18,388 bases of DNA from Bacteroidia bacterium (lineage in GTDB: Bacteria > Bacteroidota > Bacteroidia > NS11-12g > UBA9320): NCBI GenBank assembly GCA_013042025.1, contig JABDQY010000126.1, positions 1 to 18,388 on the forward strand. Reading direction: 5' to 3'. A model generated the notes under the pieces. The model did no database searches and was not told the origin of the DNA. It worked only from the letters and a program-made list of their open reading frames with translations. This document shows positions 1-7,384 of the stretch, piece by piece. Both the position numbers and the translations under genes were made by a program. Each line of letters begins with the position of its first letter. Within the stretch, counting starts at the first letter, position 1.

Positions 1-349
1 GTAGTATTCCACGTACAAGAAAGAACAAACTAATACAAAAGAGAACAAAGGTTGCGATTGGCATTAAATCTCCAAATTGTGACAATAATGATGCTACTGC
101 CCACCGTTGGTTATAGCTCTGTGTAAAAATATGGTTAATGAAGAAATCATTTAAATAGAGATTGGGGTTAATCATTTTTAAAGCATAAGGTAAAATCTCT
201 ACTTGGTCGCCATCTCCAAAACTATACCCCCACCTTAAAAACAATAAAAAATAGGATACAACAAACCAACAAAATGAGCTTATCCAAGATAATTTTGGAT
301 TACTTTGAATTTGCTCTGAAGAGTTTTGAGTGAATTCTGAAATGCCCAT
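1..349 (-). CDS. Polytopic membrane protein of unknown function, 3' end beyond window
   Basis: An open frame begins with ATG at 349 and runs leftward without a stop to the window edge, giving about 116 residues of an incomplete protein. The N-terminus (MGISEFTQNSSEQ) is hydrophilic. It is followed by a hydrophobic segment around residues 24-38 (FCWFVVSYFLLFLRW), a polar loop rich in acidic and aromatic residues (SFGDGDQVEILPYALK), and another hydrophobic segment near the end (FVLFCISLFFLVRG). This layout resembles large integral membrane proteins of Bacteroidota with GT-C-like or permease topology, but I cannot name the family. A near-match to the -7 element (TTGTTTTG, 7 of 8 positions) lies on the minus strand at 361-368, about 12 nt before the ATG. 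The gene diverges from rpsT across a 124-nt gap. Coding status is fairly sure; function is unknown. Confidence 0.75.
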   Translation of the reverse strand, partial: MGISEFTQNSSEQIQSNPKLSWISSFCWFVVSYFLLFLRWGYSFGDGDQVEILPYALKMINPNLYLNDFFINHIFTQSYNQRWAVASLLSQFGDLMPIATFVLFCISLFFLVRGIL

Positions 350-439
350 TTAATGCATAGCAAAACAAGAGAAAATAATTGAATCTATAGATTACAATTA
401 TCAATTCATGATTTGTACATCATTTTTAAAATAAATTAT

Positions 440-447
440 TACTTTTG
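440..447 (+). promoter_or_regulatory. Bacteroidota -7 promoter element for rpsT
   Basis: TACTTTTG matches the Bacteroidota sigma-A consensus TAnnTTTG exactly and lies 26 nt before the rpsT ATG. A TTTG sits at 412-415, but its 24-nt spacing is a little long for a -33 element. Confidence 0.6.
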
Positions 448-473
448 CAACCCTTTTAGAAGAAAAGACAGCG

Positions 474-728
474 ATGGCAAATCATAAGAGCACATTAAAA
501 AGAATTAGAAGTAACGAAGCAAAGTCTGCTCGTAACAAGTATCAGCACAAAACTGCCAGAACTTGGATTAAGAAAGTGAAGCTTTCTGAAGACAAGACTG
601 AAGCAGATAAAATAATGAGAGAAACTTTCTCAAAAATTGATAAACTGGTTAAGAAAAACATCATACATAAGAACAAAGCTGCAAACGTGAAAAGCAAATT
701 AGCTAAGCACGTAAGCTCATTAGGATAA
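474..728 (+). CDS. rpsT: 30S ribosomal protein S20
   Basis: S20 binds 16S rRNA at the base of the small ribosomal subunit and helps early assembly. The 84-residue product has the family's usual length and strongly basic, all-helical composition. The N-terminal MANHKSTLKRIRSNEAKSAR stretch is the recognisable S20 signature (the usual form is MANHKSALKRIRQNEKRRLR). A Lys- and Ala-rich C-terminal helix ends at SSLG. The ATG at 474 follows a -7 element at 440-447, so the leader is only about 20 nt. A strong intrinsic terminator at 752-781 ends the transcript, so rpsT appears to be a single-gene unit separate from radC. Nothing about the protein is unusual. Identification is very secure. Confidence 0.97.
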   Translation: MANHKSTLKRIRSNEAKSARNKYQHKTARTWIKKVKLSEDKTEADKIMRETFSKIDKLVKKNIIHKNKAANVKSKLAKHVSSLG

Positions 729-751
729 TCAATTATTCTATACCATATTTG

Positions 752-781
752 AAACCCAGGCAGTATTGTCTGGGTTTTTTT
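752..781 (+). terminator. Rho-independent terminator of rpsT
   Basis: A perfect 8-bp stem (AAACCCAG at 752-759 with CTGGGTTT at 770-777) can be extended inward by a G-U, a C-G and an A-U pair to a GTAT loop. It runs into a seven-T tract at 775-781. The hairpin lies directly upstream of the radC ATG at 788, so it separates the two genes. Confidence 0.9.
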
Positions 782-787
782 GTGACT

Positions 788-1477
788 ATGAAAACGTACA
801 AAAGCATTAAACACTGGAATGGTGATGACCAACCACGTGAAAAACTAGCAACTAAGGGAAAAGAAACCTTAAGTGACGCCGAGTTATTAGCAATTCTATT
901 AGGGACTGGGACTTCCAAAAAATCTGCAGTTGATTTAGCACGAGATGTGCTACAACTTGCACAGACTGATTTAAACAAACTTGCAAAGCTGAGTATATCT
1001 GATTTGTTAAAAGTTGATGGGATTGGGCCTGCAAAATCTATTACAATCATTGCCGCAATTGAATTAGCAAGTAGGAGAAAAATGTCAGCAGTTATTCAAA
1101 AACAGTATATCAAAAGCAGTGAAGATGTATATAACTATTTCGGACCTATGCTTCAGGATAAGAATTACGAAGAATTTTGGATATTAATGCTATCTCGAAG
1201 CAATCAGATTATCAAGCCTTATAAGGTAAGTGAGGGTGGAGTTAGTGGCACAGTTGCAGACCCTAAACGTATCTTTAAAACAGCACTTGAAAACAATGCA
1301 GTTTCATTGATTATCTGCCATAATCATCCTTCAGGCAATCTGAATCCAAGTGCAGCGGATGTAGCTATTACCAATAAGCTTGTAGATGCCGGCAAACATT
1401 TAGATATTGGAATACTGGATCACCTTATTGTTTCTAACCAAGGATACTACTCGTTTGCGGACAGCAACAAAATCTAA
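788..1477 (+). CDS. radC: RadC/JAB-domain protein
   Basis: The 229-residue product matches RadC in length and domain order. An N-terminal region contains a helix-hairpin-helix-like VDGIGPAKS (about residues 76-84). A C-terminal JAMM/MPN metalloprotease-like domain carries HNHPSGNLNPSAAD at 178-191, the H-x-H-x7-S-x2-D zinc motif. RadC was first linked to DNA repair, but that assignment is disputed and its biochemical function is not settled; many homologues sit near mobile or recombination genes. I chose ATG 788 (MKTYKSIKHW). An in-frame TTG at 749 would place 13 extra codons across the rpsT terminator hairpin, which is implausible. The stop overlaps the stop of the convergent M1 peptidase gene by 4 nt. 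No clear promoter was found between the terminator and the start. Identification is secure. Confidence 0.94.
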   Translation: MKTYKSIKHWNGDDQPREKLATKGKETLSDAELLAILLGTGTSKKSAVDLARDVLQLAQTDLNKLAKLSISDLLKVDGIGPAKSITIIAAIELASRRKMSAVIQKQYIKSSEDVYNYFGPMLQDKNYEEFWILMLSRSNQIIKPYKVSEGGVSGTVADPKRIFKTALENNAVSLIICHNHPSGNLNPSAADVAITNKLVDAGKHLDIGILDHLIVSNQGYYSFADSNKI

Positions 1478-4400
1478 AGATTTATAAGTTTCCTTTTGAT
1501 TCTCGGCGGAGTGAGATTACTTAAGTCAAGCACAAAGGTCATACGTTCAAGTAAATTATCTATACCTATATATGTGCTTTCTTGATATTCACTTACTTCA
1601 GCACTTTGGGCTAGGTTAATAAACACTTCTAGTCTGTTTGGAATTATCTCAACCTCAACACCTACATTGTAGAAGAACTTTCTTTCTGAATCATTAAATA
1701 TTAAATCTTCCATATCATTGAAAGCAATAATTTCCGCATATGGTTTTAGTGGCACTCTTCCAGGAAGTGGTACTGTTAGGTTTGCAGATATCAGCCACTT
1801 ATCTGATTGAGCAATAGGACCTACAAATTTTGAGAAATCTCTTCGATTACTAATTTGATTTCTAAACATTCCATATTCAGGATTTCTGTGCATTAATACA
1901 TCGTCGAAACGATAATCATAATAGCCGGCCCTATCTGCTGAACCCACTGAATTCTTGTATAGTGCGTTAGCATATTCTTTTAGCAACCAACTTCCGTAAA
2001 AACGCAACTCCAACGGCTTATTCTTCATACCAATATCTACGTTGTATTTAAACGAACCGCTAAGTCTAGCGAAGATTTCAGCCTCATTCTTTTCTCCAAT
2101 ATTTGGGAAATAAAATATCGTATCGATAGAATTATCGGTAGTATCTAGGTACAACCTTCTTATTTGTTTATTGCCTAAATCTCCAAGAACAACCTTGTTA
2201 CTTATCCGGCCAACTTCAGCCATTAATTCAAACTGGTATCCATTCAATTTTCGATCATTTTTAACATTATAGACACCGGTGATAAAACTACGGTTTCGAG
2301 CTCTTTCTGTTCGAGGGCCTGATAATGTATCGTTATTAAATTCAAATTGAGGTTTAAACAAAACATGATCTACCTGAACTTTAAACTGCCTACTCAATGA
2401 ACTTCTTAACCTTGATTTTGGAAGATGCCAGGTGATATAAGGAGCAAGCTTGAGGTATTTATAATCAACTTCCACAAAACCAGGCTGCCTAAAATTATAG
2501 GACATCGCTTTAAACCCAAATTCTGTATAATATGCAAAACTATCTTTGGTATTGGTGTAATTAACTTCTGCAATACCATTTAATGAATTCTTATTGAACG
2601 AATACATCGGCATTATGTGATATTGAAATGGCTTATTGGAAAACGAATAATTGTGAAGCATTACTCCTAACATTGTTTTATCGTAAGCATTCCATCCTAT
2701 TGTAGGCAGCCAATACATTTCTTTCACACCAGGTTTATCTTTACCCATTCCAAATTTTAGTGCAAGTTTTTCTTTCAATTCATTATTTGAAGGAAACAAA
2801 TCAAAACTAATTCCAGCAGTATCGATACGAATATCATCGTATTCAATACCAAGATTCTCAATTTTCTTTTCACCGTAGGCAGGAGCAGTCATCCAAATTA
2901 TCCTATCAACTCCATTAGATGAAAATGAAATTGGCATTGGTGCCTCTACATCACCATTATTAACTAAAAAGTAGTTTCCTTTTCTTTGCTCCACACCATA
3001 ATCTAGCTTTTCACTAGAGCTCAACAAATCTTGAAAAAACCAATCAAGGTCTTCACCGCACGTTTTCTCAAATGAATTATGCATATCGTCAGGTAATGGA
3101 TGTTTAAACTTCCATTCTTCGTAGTAATTACGCATGCACTTATCAAACAAATCCTCACCAAGATAATCTCTCAAGTGATAAAATACCCGTGATCCTTTAC
3201 CGTAAATACTTACACCATAGTTCATGCTGGTATATTCCTCAGAGTGAAGGTTTATAGGTTGATTTTCGTTTGTTAGTAGCTGGTCTTTTTCAACAATCTC
3301 AATAAAATCTTCATTGGATAAACCTTTTGACTGAGCCGTATCCTTCGTTGCATTTTGATCATAGAAACTATTAATCGCTTCATCCATCCACGGGTAGGTG
3401 CGTTCGTTCGAACCTAATATTCCGTAAAACCAATTGTGCCCTACTTCATGTATTATTACATCTCGTCCCATATTATCACAAATTGTAATCATTGGATATT
3501 CCATTCCTCCACCTGCTTTCAACTCACCATGAACCACAGTTGCATGACTATATGGGTATTCCCCAACTTTGTCGGAATAATATGTTACTGCAGTTTCAAT
3601 GTAATCTAAGTGCTTCTTCTTTGGCTCTGATGCTACTACCCGAGCTAACACTTCTTTATTTTTAAGCTTTATCAGCTTTGTTTCGTAACCAAAACGTTTT
3701 GAAGCGAACCATGCAAAGTCATGTACATTTTCTGCCTTAAATTCAACGGTTTTAAATTTAGAGGAACTTAGTAATGTTTCACTTCCAGTCCCCTTTTTGC
3801 TCCCAACTAATTCACCTTCAGTTTGACATTCACCTGTTGCAACAATGGTATAATTATCAGGAAGCGATATTCTAACCTTAAACGATCCAAATTCGGAATA
3901 AAACTCACCTTGATTTAAGTAAGGCATAGGATTCCATCCATTGACATCAAATACAGCAGGTTTTGGATACCATTGGGTTATGAAATAGTCCTGATTTTTA
4001 TGTCCTAATCGAGAAAATACTTTTGGCACCTTCACTCTAAAAGGACTGAATAACACAATTTTCTTTCCAGGAACTAAAGGCTTATTTAACACAACCTTAA
4101 TTACATCAATATCGGAAGTGGGTGCTATTTTAAGTTTTACTCCCCCTGAACTAAAGTTGAGGCTATCCAAATAACCTCTATCTTTATCCTTGCTGAAATA
4201 AAAATCCATTTCTCCATTTTCTTCTACTTGCTTTGCAAAAGCGGTATTTATAGACTTATACGCATTTGGCCAAATATGAAAATAGATCGTATCTAAGGTG
4301 GCAGGACTATTATTGTGGTAAGTTATTGCAATTTCACCATTGAGAATGTGGTTATTATCATCTAATTTTACATCAATTAAATAATCTACTTTCTGCTGCC

Positions 4401-4479
4401 AATTTGATTGTGATTTCAATTGAGCATTGGCTACATTAAAAAAGAAAACAGTGATTAAGAGTACAAAATATAAACGCAT
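1474..4479 (-). CDS. Secreted M1-family zinc metallopeptidase with a barrel-like C-terminal half
   Basis: The protein has 1001 residues. It starts with a Sec signal peptide (hydrophobic residues 4-18, probable cleavage after ANA at 17-19). The M1 aminopeptidase domain is clear: substrate-binding loop GGGMEYP at 323-329, zinc motif HEVGH at 344-348, third ligand E367 in WMDEAIN (HExxH-x18-E), and a candidate catalytic tyrosine at Y426 in IYGKG. Many Bacteroidota M1 enzymes of this type are about 620 residues long. Here about 380 more residues follow (from YWLPTIGW, about 620). They are rich in alternating polar and aromatic strands and resemble an outer-membrane beta-barrel; that reading is inference from composition. 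The enzyme would then be anchored in the outer membrane, with the peptidase domain on one side. A weak -7 match (TTATTTTG, minus strand 4499-4506) precedes the ATG. Its stop overlaps that of radC. Peptidase identity is secure; the barrel is moderately likely. Confidence 0.9.
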   Translation of the reverse strand: MRLYFVLLITVFFFNVANAQLKSQSNWQQKVDYLIDVKLDDNNHILNGEIAITYHNNSPATLDTIYFHIWPNAYKSINTAFAKQVEENGEMDFYFSKDKDRGYLDSLNFSSGGVKLKIAPTSDIDVIKVVLNKPLVPGKKIVLFSPFRVKVPKVFSRLGHKNQDYFITQWYPKPAVFDVNGWNPMPYLNQGEFYSEFGSFKVRISLPDNYTIVATGECQTEGELVGSKKGTGSETLLSSSKFKTVEFKAENVHDFAWFASKRFGYETKLIKLKNKEVLARVVASEPKKKHLDYIETAVTYYSDKVGEYPYSHATVVHGELKAGGGMEYPMITICDNMGRDVIIHEVGHNWFYGILGSNERTYPWMDEAINSFYDQNATKDTAQSKGLSNEDFIEIVEKDQLLTNENQPINLHSEEYTSMNYGVSIYGKGSRVFYHLRDYLGEDLFDKCMRNYYEEWKFKHPLPDDMHNSFEKTCGEDLDWFFQDLLSSSEKLDYGVEQRKGNYFLVNNGDVEAPMPISFSSNGVDRIIWMTAPAYGEKKIENLGIEYDDIRIDTAGISFDLFPSNNELKEKLALKFGMGKDKPGVKEMYWLPTIGWNAYDKTMLGVMLHNYSFSNKPFQYHIMPMYSFNKNSLNGIAEVNYTNTKDSFAYYTEFGFKAMSYNFRQPGFVEVDYKYLKLAPYITWHLPKSRLRSSLSRQFKVQVDHVLFKPQFEFNNDTLSGPRTERARNRSFITGVYNVKNDRKLNGYQFELMAEVGRISNKVVLGDLGNKQIRRLYLDTTDNSIDTIFYFPNIGEKNEAEIFARLSGSFKYNVDIGMKNKPLELRFYGSWLLKEYANALYKNSVGSADRAGYYDYRFDDVLMHRNPEYGMFRNQISNRRDFSKFVGPIAQSDKWLISANLTVPLPGRVPLKPYAEIIAFNDMEDLIFNDSERKFFYNVGVEVEIIPNRLEVFINLAQSAEVSEYQESTYIGIDNLLERMTFVLDLSNLTPPRIKRKLINL

Positions 4480-4550
4480 ATTGAAGATAATATGTTGGCA
4501 AAATAAAGGCTTATGGACTTTATTGGCGACTAAATATAATCAACATAGTG

Positions 4551-4558
4551 TAGCTTTG
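4551..4558 (+). promoter_or_regulatory. -7 promoter element for the TPR-comA pair
   Basis: TAGCTTTG matches TAnnTTTG exactly and ends 20 nt before the ATG at 4579. The nearest upstream TTG (4523-4525) is 25 nt away, so a standard -33 element is not clear. Confidence 0.5.
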
Positions 4559-4578
4559 AATTGAAACCAGCGTAATAA

Positions 4579-5988
4579 ATGGACAGAAACGACTTTTTTA
4601 ATAATGGTATTGAGGAGAAGGTACGTAATTTCGAGAGCCTATTGGCAAGTGGAGATAACTTCTTTTTTGACACAGATGAACTTGAGGAAATTATTGACTA
4701 CTATCTTGATTTTGATGAATTTGTTAAAGCCAATAAAGCAATAAAATATGGGCTATCAATATATCCCTTTGAAATCTTTTATCAATTGAAATTAGCAGAG
4801 GTAGCCATTGCCAGAAAAGATATAAAAAAGGCAATAAAAATCCTTGAAGCTGCTAAAGCTGTAGAACCTAACAACGCGGAAATAGCCAAAACACTTGGCG
4901 ACTGCTATAGCATAACTATGCAACACAAACGGGCTACGGATTGTTATTTATTTGCTTTAAACCAAGGCCTTGACAAAGAAGAAATGTACCTTAGACTTGC
5001 TCGAATACATTACTTAATCAATAATCCAAGGAAGGCAATGTCATATATAAATTCAATTCCATCAGACTACGTGTTTGATGAATTTGCATTGCAAGAATTT
5101 ATTAAACTTTTCTTTGATTTTGCCCAGTACAAACAGGCATTGGCGTTCTTAAAAAAAGTACTTGATGAAGATCCATACAACTATTCAGCCTGGTATTTTA
5201 AAGGGCTCACTTTCCAAAAAATAGAAGATTACAAAAACGCTATAAGTGCCTTTGAGTTTTGCATTGCTATCGATGAAAACAATACTATGGGGCATTTAGG
5301 AAAAGGAAATAGCCTCATGGAATTAAAGAATTATGAAGACGCAATTAATTCATTTAAGCTATCTCTAGATAATGATGTAAGCGATGCTGAGGTATTGTGC
5401 AATATTGCAGAGTGCTTTGAAAACATGGAAAACTATAGTTCCTCTAAGTATTACTATTTAAGAGCAATAAAAACGGATAAATATCTGTCGGATGCCTATT
5501 TTGGATTGGCAATGATTTATAAAAAGCAAAATAAGCTCAGAGACGCAGAAAAAAATTTACAGAAAGCAATTGATTTAGATAGTTTCGAAAGCATTTATCA
5601 TATTGAGCTTGCTGAAGTTTACTTGTTGATAGAAAATAAGGATCGCTGTTTCTTTCATTACCAACAAGCGTATGACATAGATCCTGATACAACTGAAATA
5701 GTTTTGGACTATGCTCATGCTTATTTCGATTTTAAAGATACAGAAAAAGCAATTGAATTACTGGAAAGTCATTTAGACAATTACAATGATGATTTCAGAA
5801 TCAGCTATCGAATTGCTTCTTATTTATTTACTTTAGGAAGGTATGAAAATGGGTATAACTACCTTCACTCTGCTCTACAACAAAAACCAACTGAGTATTT
5901 CTTGTTGTATGAATACGCTCCCTTTCTGGAAAATATGGAAAACGTCACAAATATCATAGATTTGTACACTCAAAGAACCAATGATTAA
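4579..5988 (+). CDS. Tetratricopeptide-repeat protein
   Basis: The 469-residue product is almost entirely helical TPR repeats. An acidic N-terminal segment (about residues 1-55, rich in D, E and F) comes first. Recognisable repeat units then follow through the protein, for example KKAIKILEAAKAVEPNN (about 83-99), YKNAISAFEFCIAIDENN and LRDAEKNLQKAIDLD. No signal peptide or membrane segment is visible, so it is probably a cytoplasmic scaffold for protein-protein contacts; the partner is unknown. Its stop overlaps the start of the next gene, a ComA-family synthase, by 8 nt (5981-5988), which implies translational coupling and a shared transcript. A -7 element at 4551-4558 supports the ATG at 4579. 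TPR assignment is secure; the role is not known from the sequence. Confidence 0.9.
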   Translation: MDRNDFFNNGIEEKVRNFESLLASGDNFFFDTDELEEIIDYYLDFDEFVKANKAIKYGLSIYPFEIFYQLKLAEVAIARKDIKKAIKILEAAKAVEPNNAEIAKTLGDCYSITMQHKRATDCYLFALNQGLDKEEMYLRLARIHYLINNPRKAMSYINSIPSDYVFDEFALQEFIKLFFDFAQYKQALAFLKKVLDEDPYNYSAWYFKGLTFQKIEDYKNAISAFEFCIAIDENNTMGHLGKGNSLMELKNYEDAINSFKLSLDNDVSDAEVLCNIAECFENMENYSSSKYYYLRAIKTDKYLSDAYFGLAMIYKKQNKLRDAEKNLQKAIDLDSFESIYHIELAEVYLLIENKDRCFFHYQQAYDIDPDTTEIVLDYAHAYFDFKDTEKAIELLESHLDNYNDDFRISYRIASYLFTLGRYENGYNYLHSALQQKPTEYFLLYEYAPFLENMENVTNIIDLYTQRTND

Positions 5989-6745
5989 TCCTGAATTTAA
6001 CCTTAAGAATATTCCTGTTCGTACCCAAAAACCACGAGAAAGTGGTTTAACAATGGTTATGGATAAAGGACTGAGCATTAGAGAAGCTGAAAATTTTCTG
6101 GATGTATCAGCAGATTATTCCGACATCATCAAACTTGGATTTGGCACAAGTGCCGTTACACCTAATTTGAAAGATAAAATAAAGCTATATCAAGATGCTG
6201 GTATACCTGTATATTTTGGAGGAACGCTATTTGAAGCGTTTGTTATTAGAGGTCAATTTGATGATTACCAACGTCTATTGGAGAAATTTGGAATTACCCA
6301 TTGTGAAGTTTCAGATGGATCAATTGAAATATCTGAAGAAGAAAAATGTGGATACATCAGGGCTTTAGCAAAAAGCTACACTGTTTTGAGTGAAGTAGGA
6401 AGTAAGGACGCTGAAAAAATTATTCCACCTTACAAATGGATAGCCATGATGCAAGCAGAGATTGATGCTGGAGTATGGAAGGTTATTGCTGAGGCACGAG
6501 AAAGTGGTACGGTTGGTATCTTTAGAAATTCTGGAGAAGTACGATCTGGACTTATTGAAGAGATTTTACAACACATTCCTTTAGATACAATATTATGGGA
6601 AGCTCCACAGAAGGTGCAGCAGGTATGGTTCATGACACTGTATGGCCACAATGTAAATTTAGGTAATATTGCTCCTAGAGAAGTTATTCCATTAGAAACG
6701 CTGAGACTTGGATTAAGAGGAGACACCTTCCAACATTGGTTGTAA
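5981..6745 (+). CDS. comA: Phosphosulfolactate synthase (ComA family)
   Basis: ComA enzymes add sulfite to phosphoenolpyruvate to make (R)-phosphosulfolactate, the first step of one coenzyme M route in methanogens; homologues also occur in Bacillus and plants (HSA32). The 254-residue product shows family landmarks in order: KPRESGLTMVMDKGLS near residues 18-33, the IIKLGFGTSAV strand and loop, PVYFGGTLFEAF, the CEVSDGSIEIS segment with conserved acidic residues, and a C-terminal GLRGDTFQHW. It has the TIM-barrel family's usual length. In Bacteroidota, which lack methanogenesis, a role in sulfolactate or cysteate supply (for example for sulfonolipids) is plausible but is inference; no comB or comC is present here. 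The ATG at 5981 lies inside the end of the TPR gene. The 3' end faces the secreted-protein gene with a 6-nt gap. Confidence 0.9.
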   Translation: MINPEFNLKNIPVRTQKPRESGLTMVMDKGLSIREAENFLDVSADYSDIIKLGFGTSAVTPNLKDKIKLYQDAGIPVYFGGTLFEAFVIRGQFDDYQRLLEKFGITHCEVSDGSIEISEEEKCGYIRALAKSYTVLSEVGSKDAEKIIPPYKWIAMMQAEIDAGVWKVIAEARESGTVGIFRNSGEVRSGLIEEILQHIPLDTILWEAPQKVQQVWFMTLYGHNVNLGNIAPREVIPLETLRLGLRGDTFQHWL

Positions 6746-6751
6746 AGTCTT

Positions 6752-7162
6752 TTATTCTACAATTGGTCTTCGAACCAAGGTAAATTGAGTACTAAGTTTG
6801 GGGATTTCCTGATCTTTTTGCTGAAATCCAAATACCACATAGTAGGTCCCACTCTTTTGAACCCTAAAGCCAAGATGCGTTTCAACGCGTGAGCTAGAAT
6901 CAACTTCTGAATGAATGGGCTTCATTTGAATGTCGTACACCTTTATGTAAGAAATGAAATCTATTTCTGAATAAAAAAGATTGAAGATATAATCATATCC
7001 CCTTTCAGCTGGAAATTCATATTTATAAACTCCTTCATTCTGTAAATCCAATTCTTGTGATCGAACATAGCTCCATTTAATATTTGGATTTACTTCAACT
7101 ACTTGAGCCTCCGAATCGATAAATTGGAGTAGTATAAAAGCAATTAAGAAAATTTTCTTCAT
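6752..7162 (-). CDS. Small secreted protein of unknown function
   Basis: The 136-residue product starts with a clear Sec signal peptide (MKKIFLIAFILLQF) and a probable cleavage site after SEAQ near residue 20. There is no lipobox cysteine, so it should be periplasmic or exported in soluble form. The mature part is beta-rich, with alternating hydrophobic and polar residues, and includes KSGTYYVVFGFQQ, a pattern seen in small beta-sandwich domains that end in a strand. I do not recognise the family. Its ATG overlaps the stop of a 48-codon ORF as ATGA (7159-7162), so the two are probably coupled. It ends 6 nt from the convergent comA stop. Being a gene is likely given the signal peptide and coupling; function is unknown. 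Confidence 0.8.
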   Translation of the reverse strand: MKKIFLIAFILLQFIDSEAQVVEVNPNIKWSYVRSQELDLQNEGVYKYEFPAERGYDYIFNLFYSEIDFISYIKVYDIQMKPIHSEVDSSSRVETHLGFRVQKSGTYYVVFGFQQKDQEIPKLSTQFTLVRRPIVE

Positions 7163-7305
7163 TTTTTAGTTATAACGTCTTTTTGTTCCTTTTTCTTATT
7201 CTTGGTACCTAGACGTTGTAACTCAGTTAATCGTTGTCTGAAATCTTGACAAATTGAAAAAATATTATAATAATTTTTGTTGAATGCTTTTCCTTTTGAT
7301 TTCAT
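7159..7305 (-). CDS. Small basic protein, 48 residues, coupled to the downstream secreted-protein gene
   Basis: The frame starts with ATG at 7305 and ends with TGA at 7161-7159, sharing ATGA with the following gene's ATG. The product begins MKSKGKAFNKNYYNIF and ends KDVITKK. It contains 11 Lys and 3 Arg against 4 acidic residues (net about +10), with a lysine run near residues 35-42 and one cysteine at 19. No signal peptide or membrane segment is visible. A purine-rich AGGGGGA (minus strand, G-run at 7312-7316) lies 6 nt before the ATG, the spacing expected of a Shine-Dalgarno site. The ORF fills what would otherwise be a 190-nt gap between the DUF2520 gene and the secreted-protein gene. I do not recognise the family. 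RBS spacing plus ATGA coupling argue for translation, but such a short frame could be chance. Confidence 0.6.
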   Translation of the reverse strand: MKSKGKAFNKNYYNIFSICQDFRQRLTELQRLGTKNKKKEQKDVITKK

Positions 7306-7347
7306 AATTATCCCCCTATCTAGGCACTAAGATAATCAAAAAACGGC

Positions 7348-7384
7348 AATTGTCATAATTCTGTCATAATGTAGTGTGACAATT
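7348..7384. repeat. Inverted repeat enclosing a 9-nt direct repeat at the end of the DUF2520 gene
   Basis: AATTGTCA at 7348-7355 is the exact reverse complement of TGACAATT at 7377-7384. Within this span TGTCATAAT occurs twice, at 7351-7359 and 7362-7370, spaced 11 nt start to start (about one helical turn). It covers the last codons of the DUF2520 gene and the gap before the 48-codon ORF. On the minus strand the dyad is followed, after four bases, by a T6 run, but the AT-rich stem and 21-nt loop make it a weak terminator at best. A protein-binding site or attenuator is possible. Confidence 0.4.

Noticed and set aside
749..787. TTG start giving RadC 13 extra residues
   Set aside because: The added codons would run through the rpsT terminator hairpin and T tract (752-781); RadC homology begins at ATG 788.
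1470..1483. AAATC-TAAA-GATTT hairpin at the radC/M1 stops as a bidirectional terminator
   Set aside because: The stem is only 5 bp with one G-C pair and no adjoining T run, so it is too weak to call.
6738..6764. Weak stem between comA and the secreted-protein gene as terminator
   Set aside because: Five Watson-Crick pairs plus two G-U pairs around a 13-nt loop give no credible stability.
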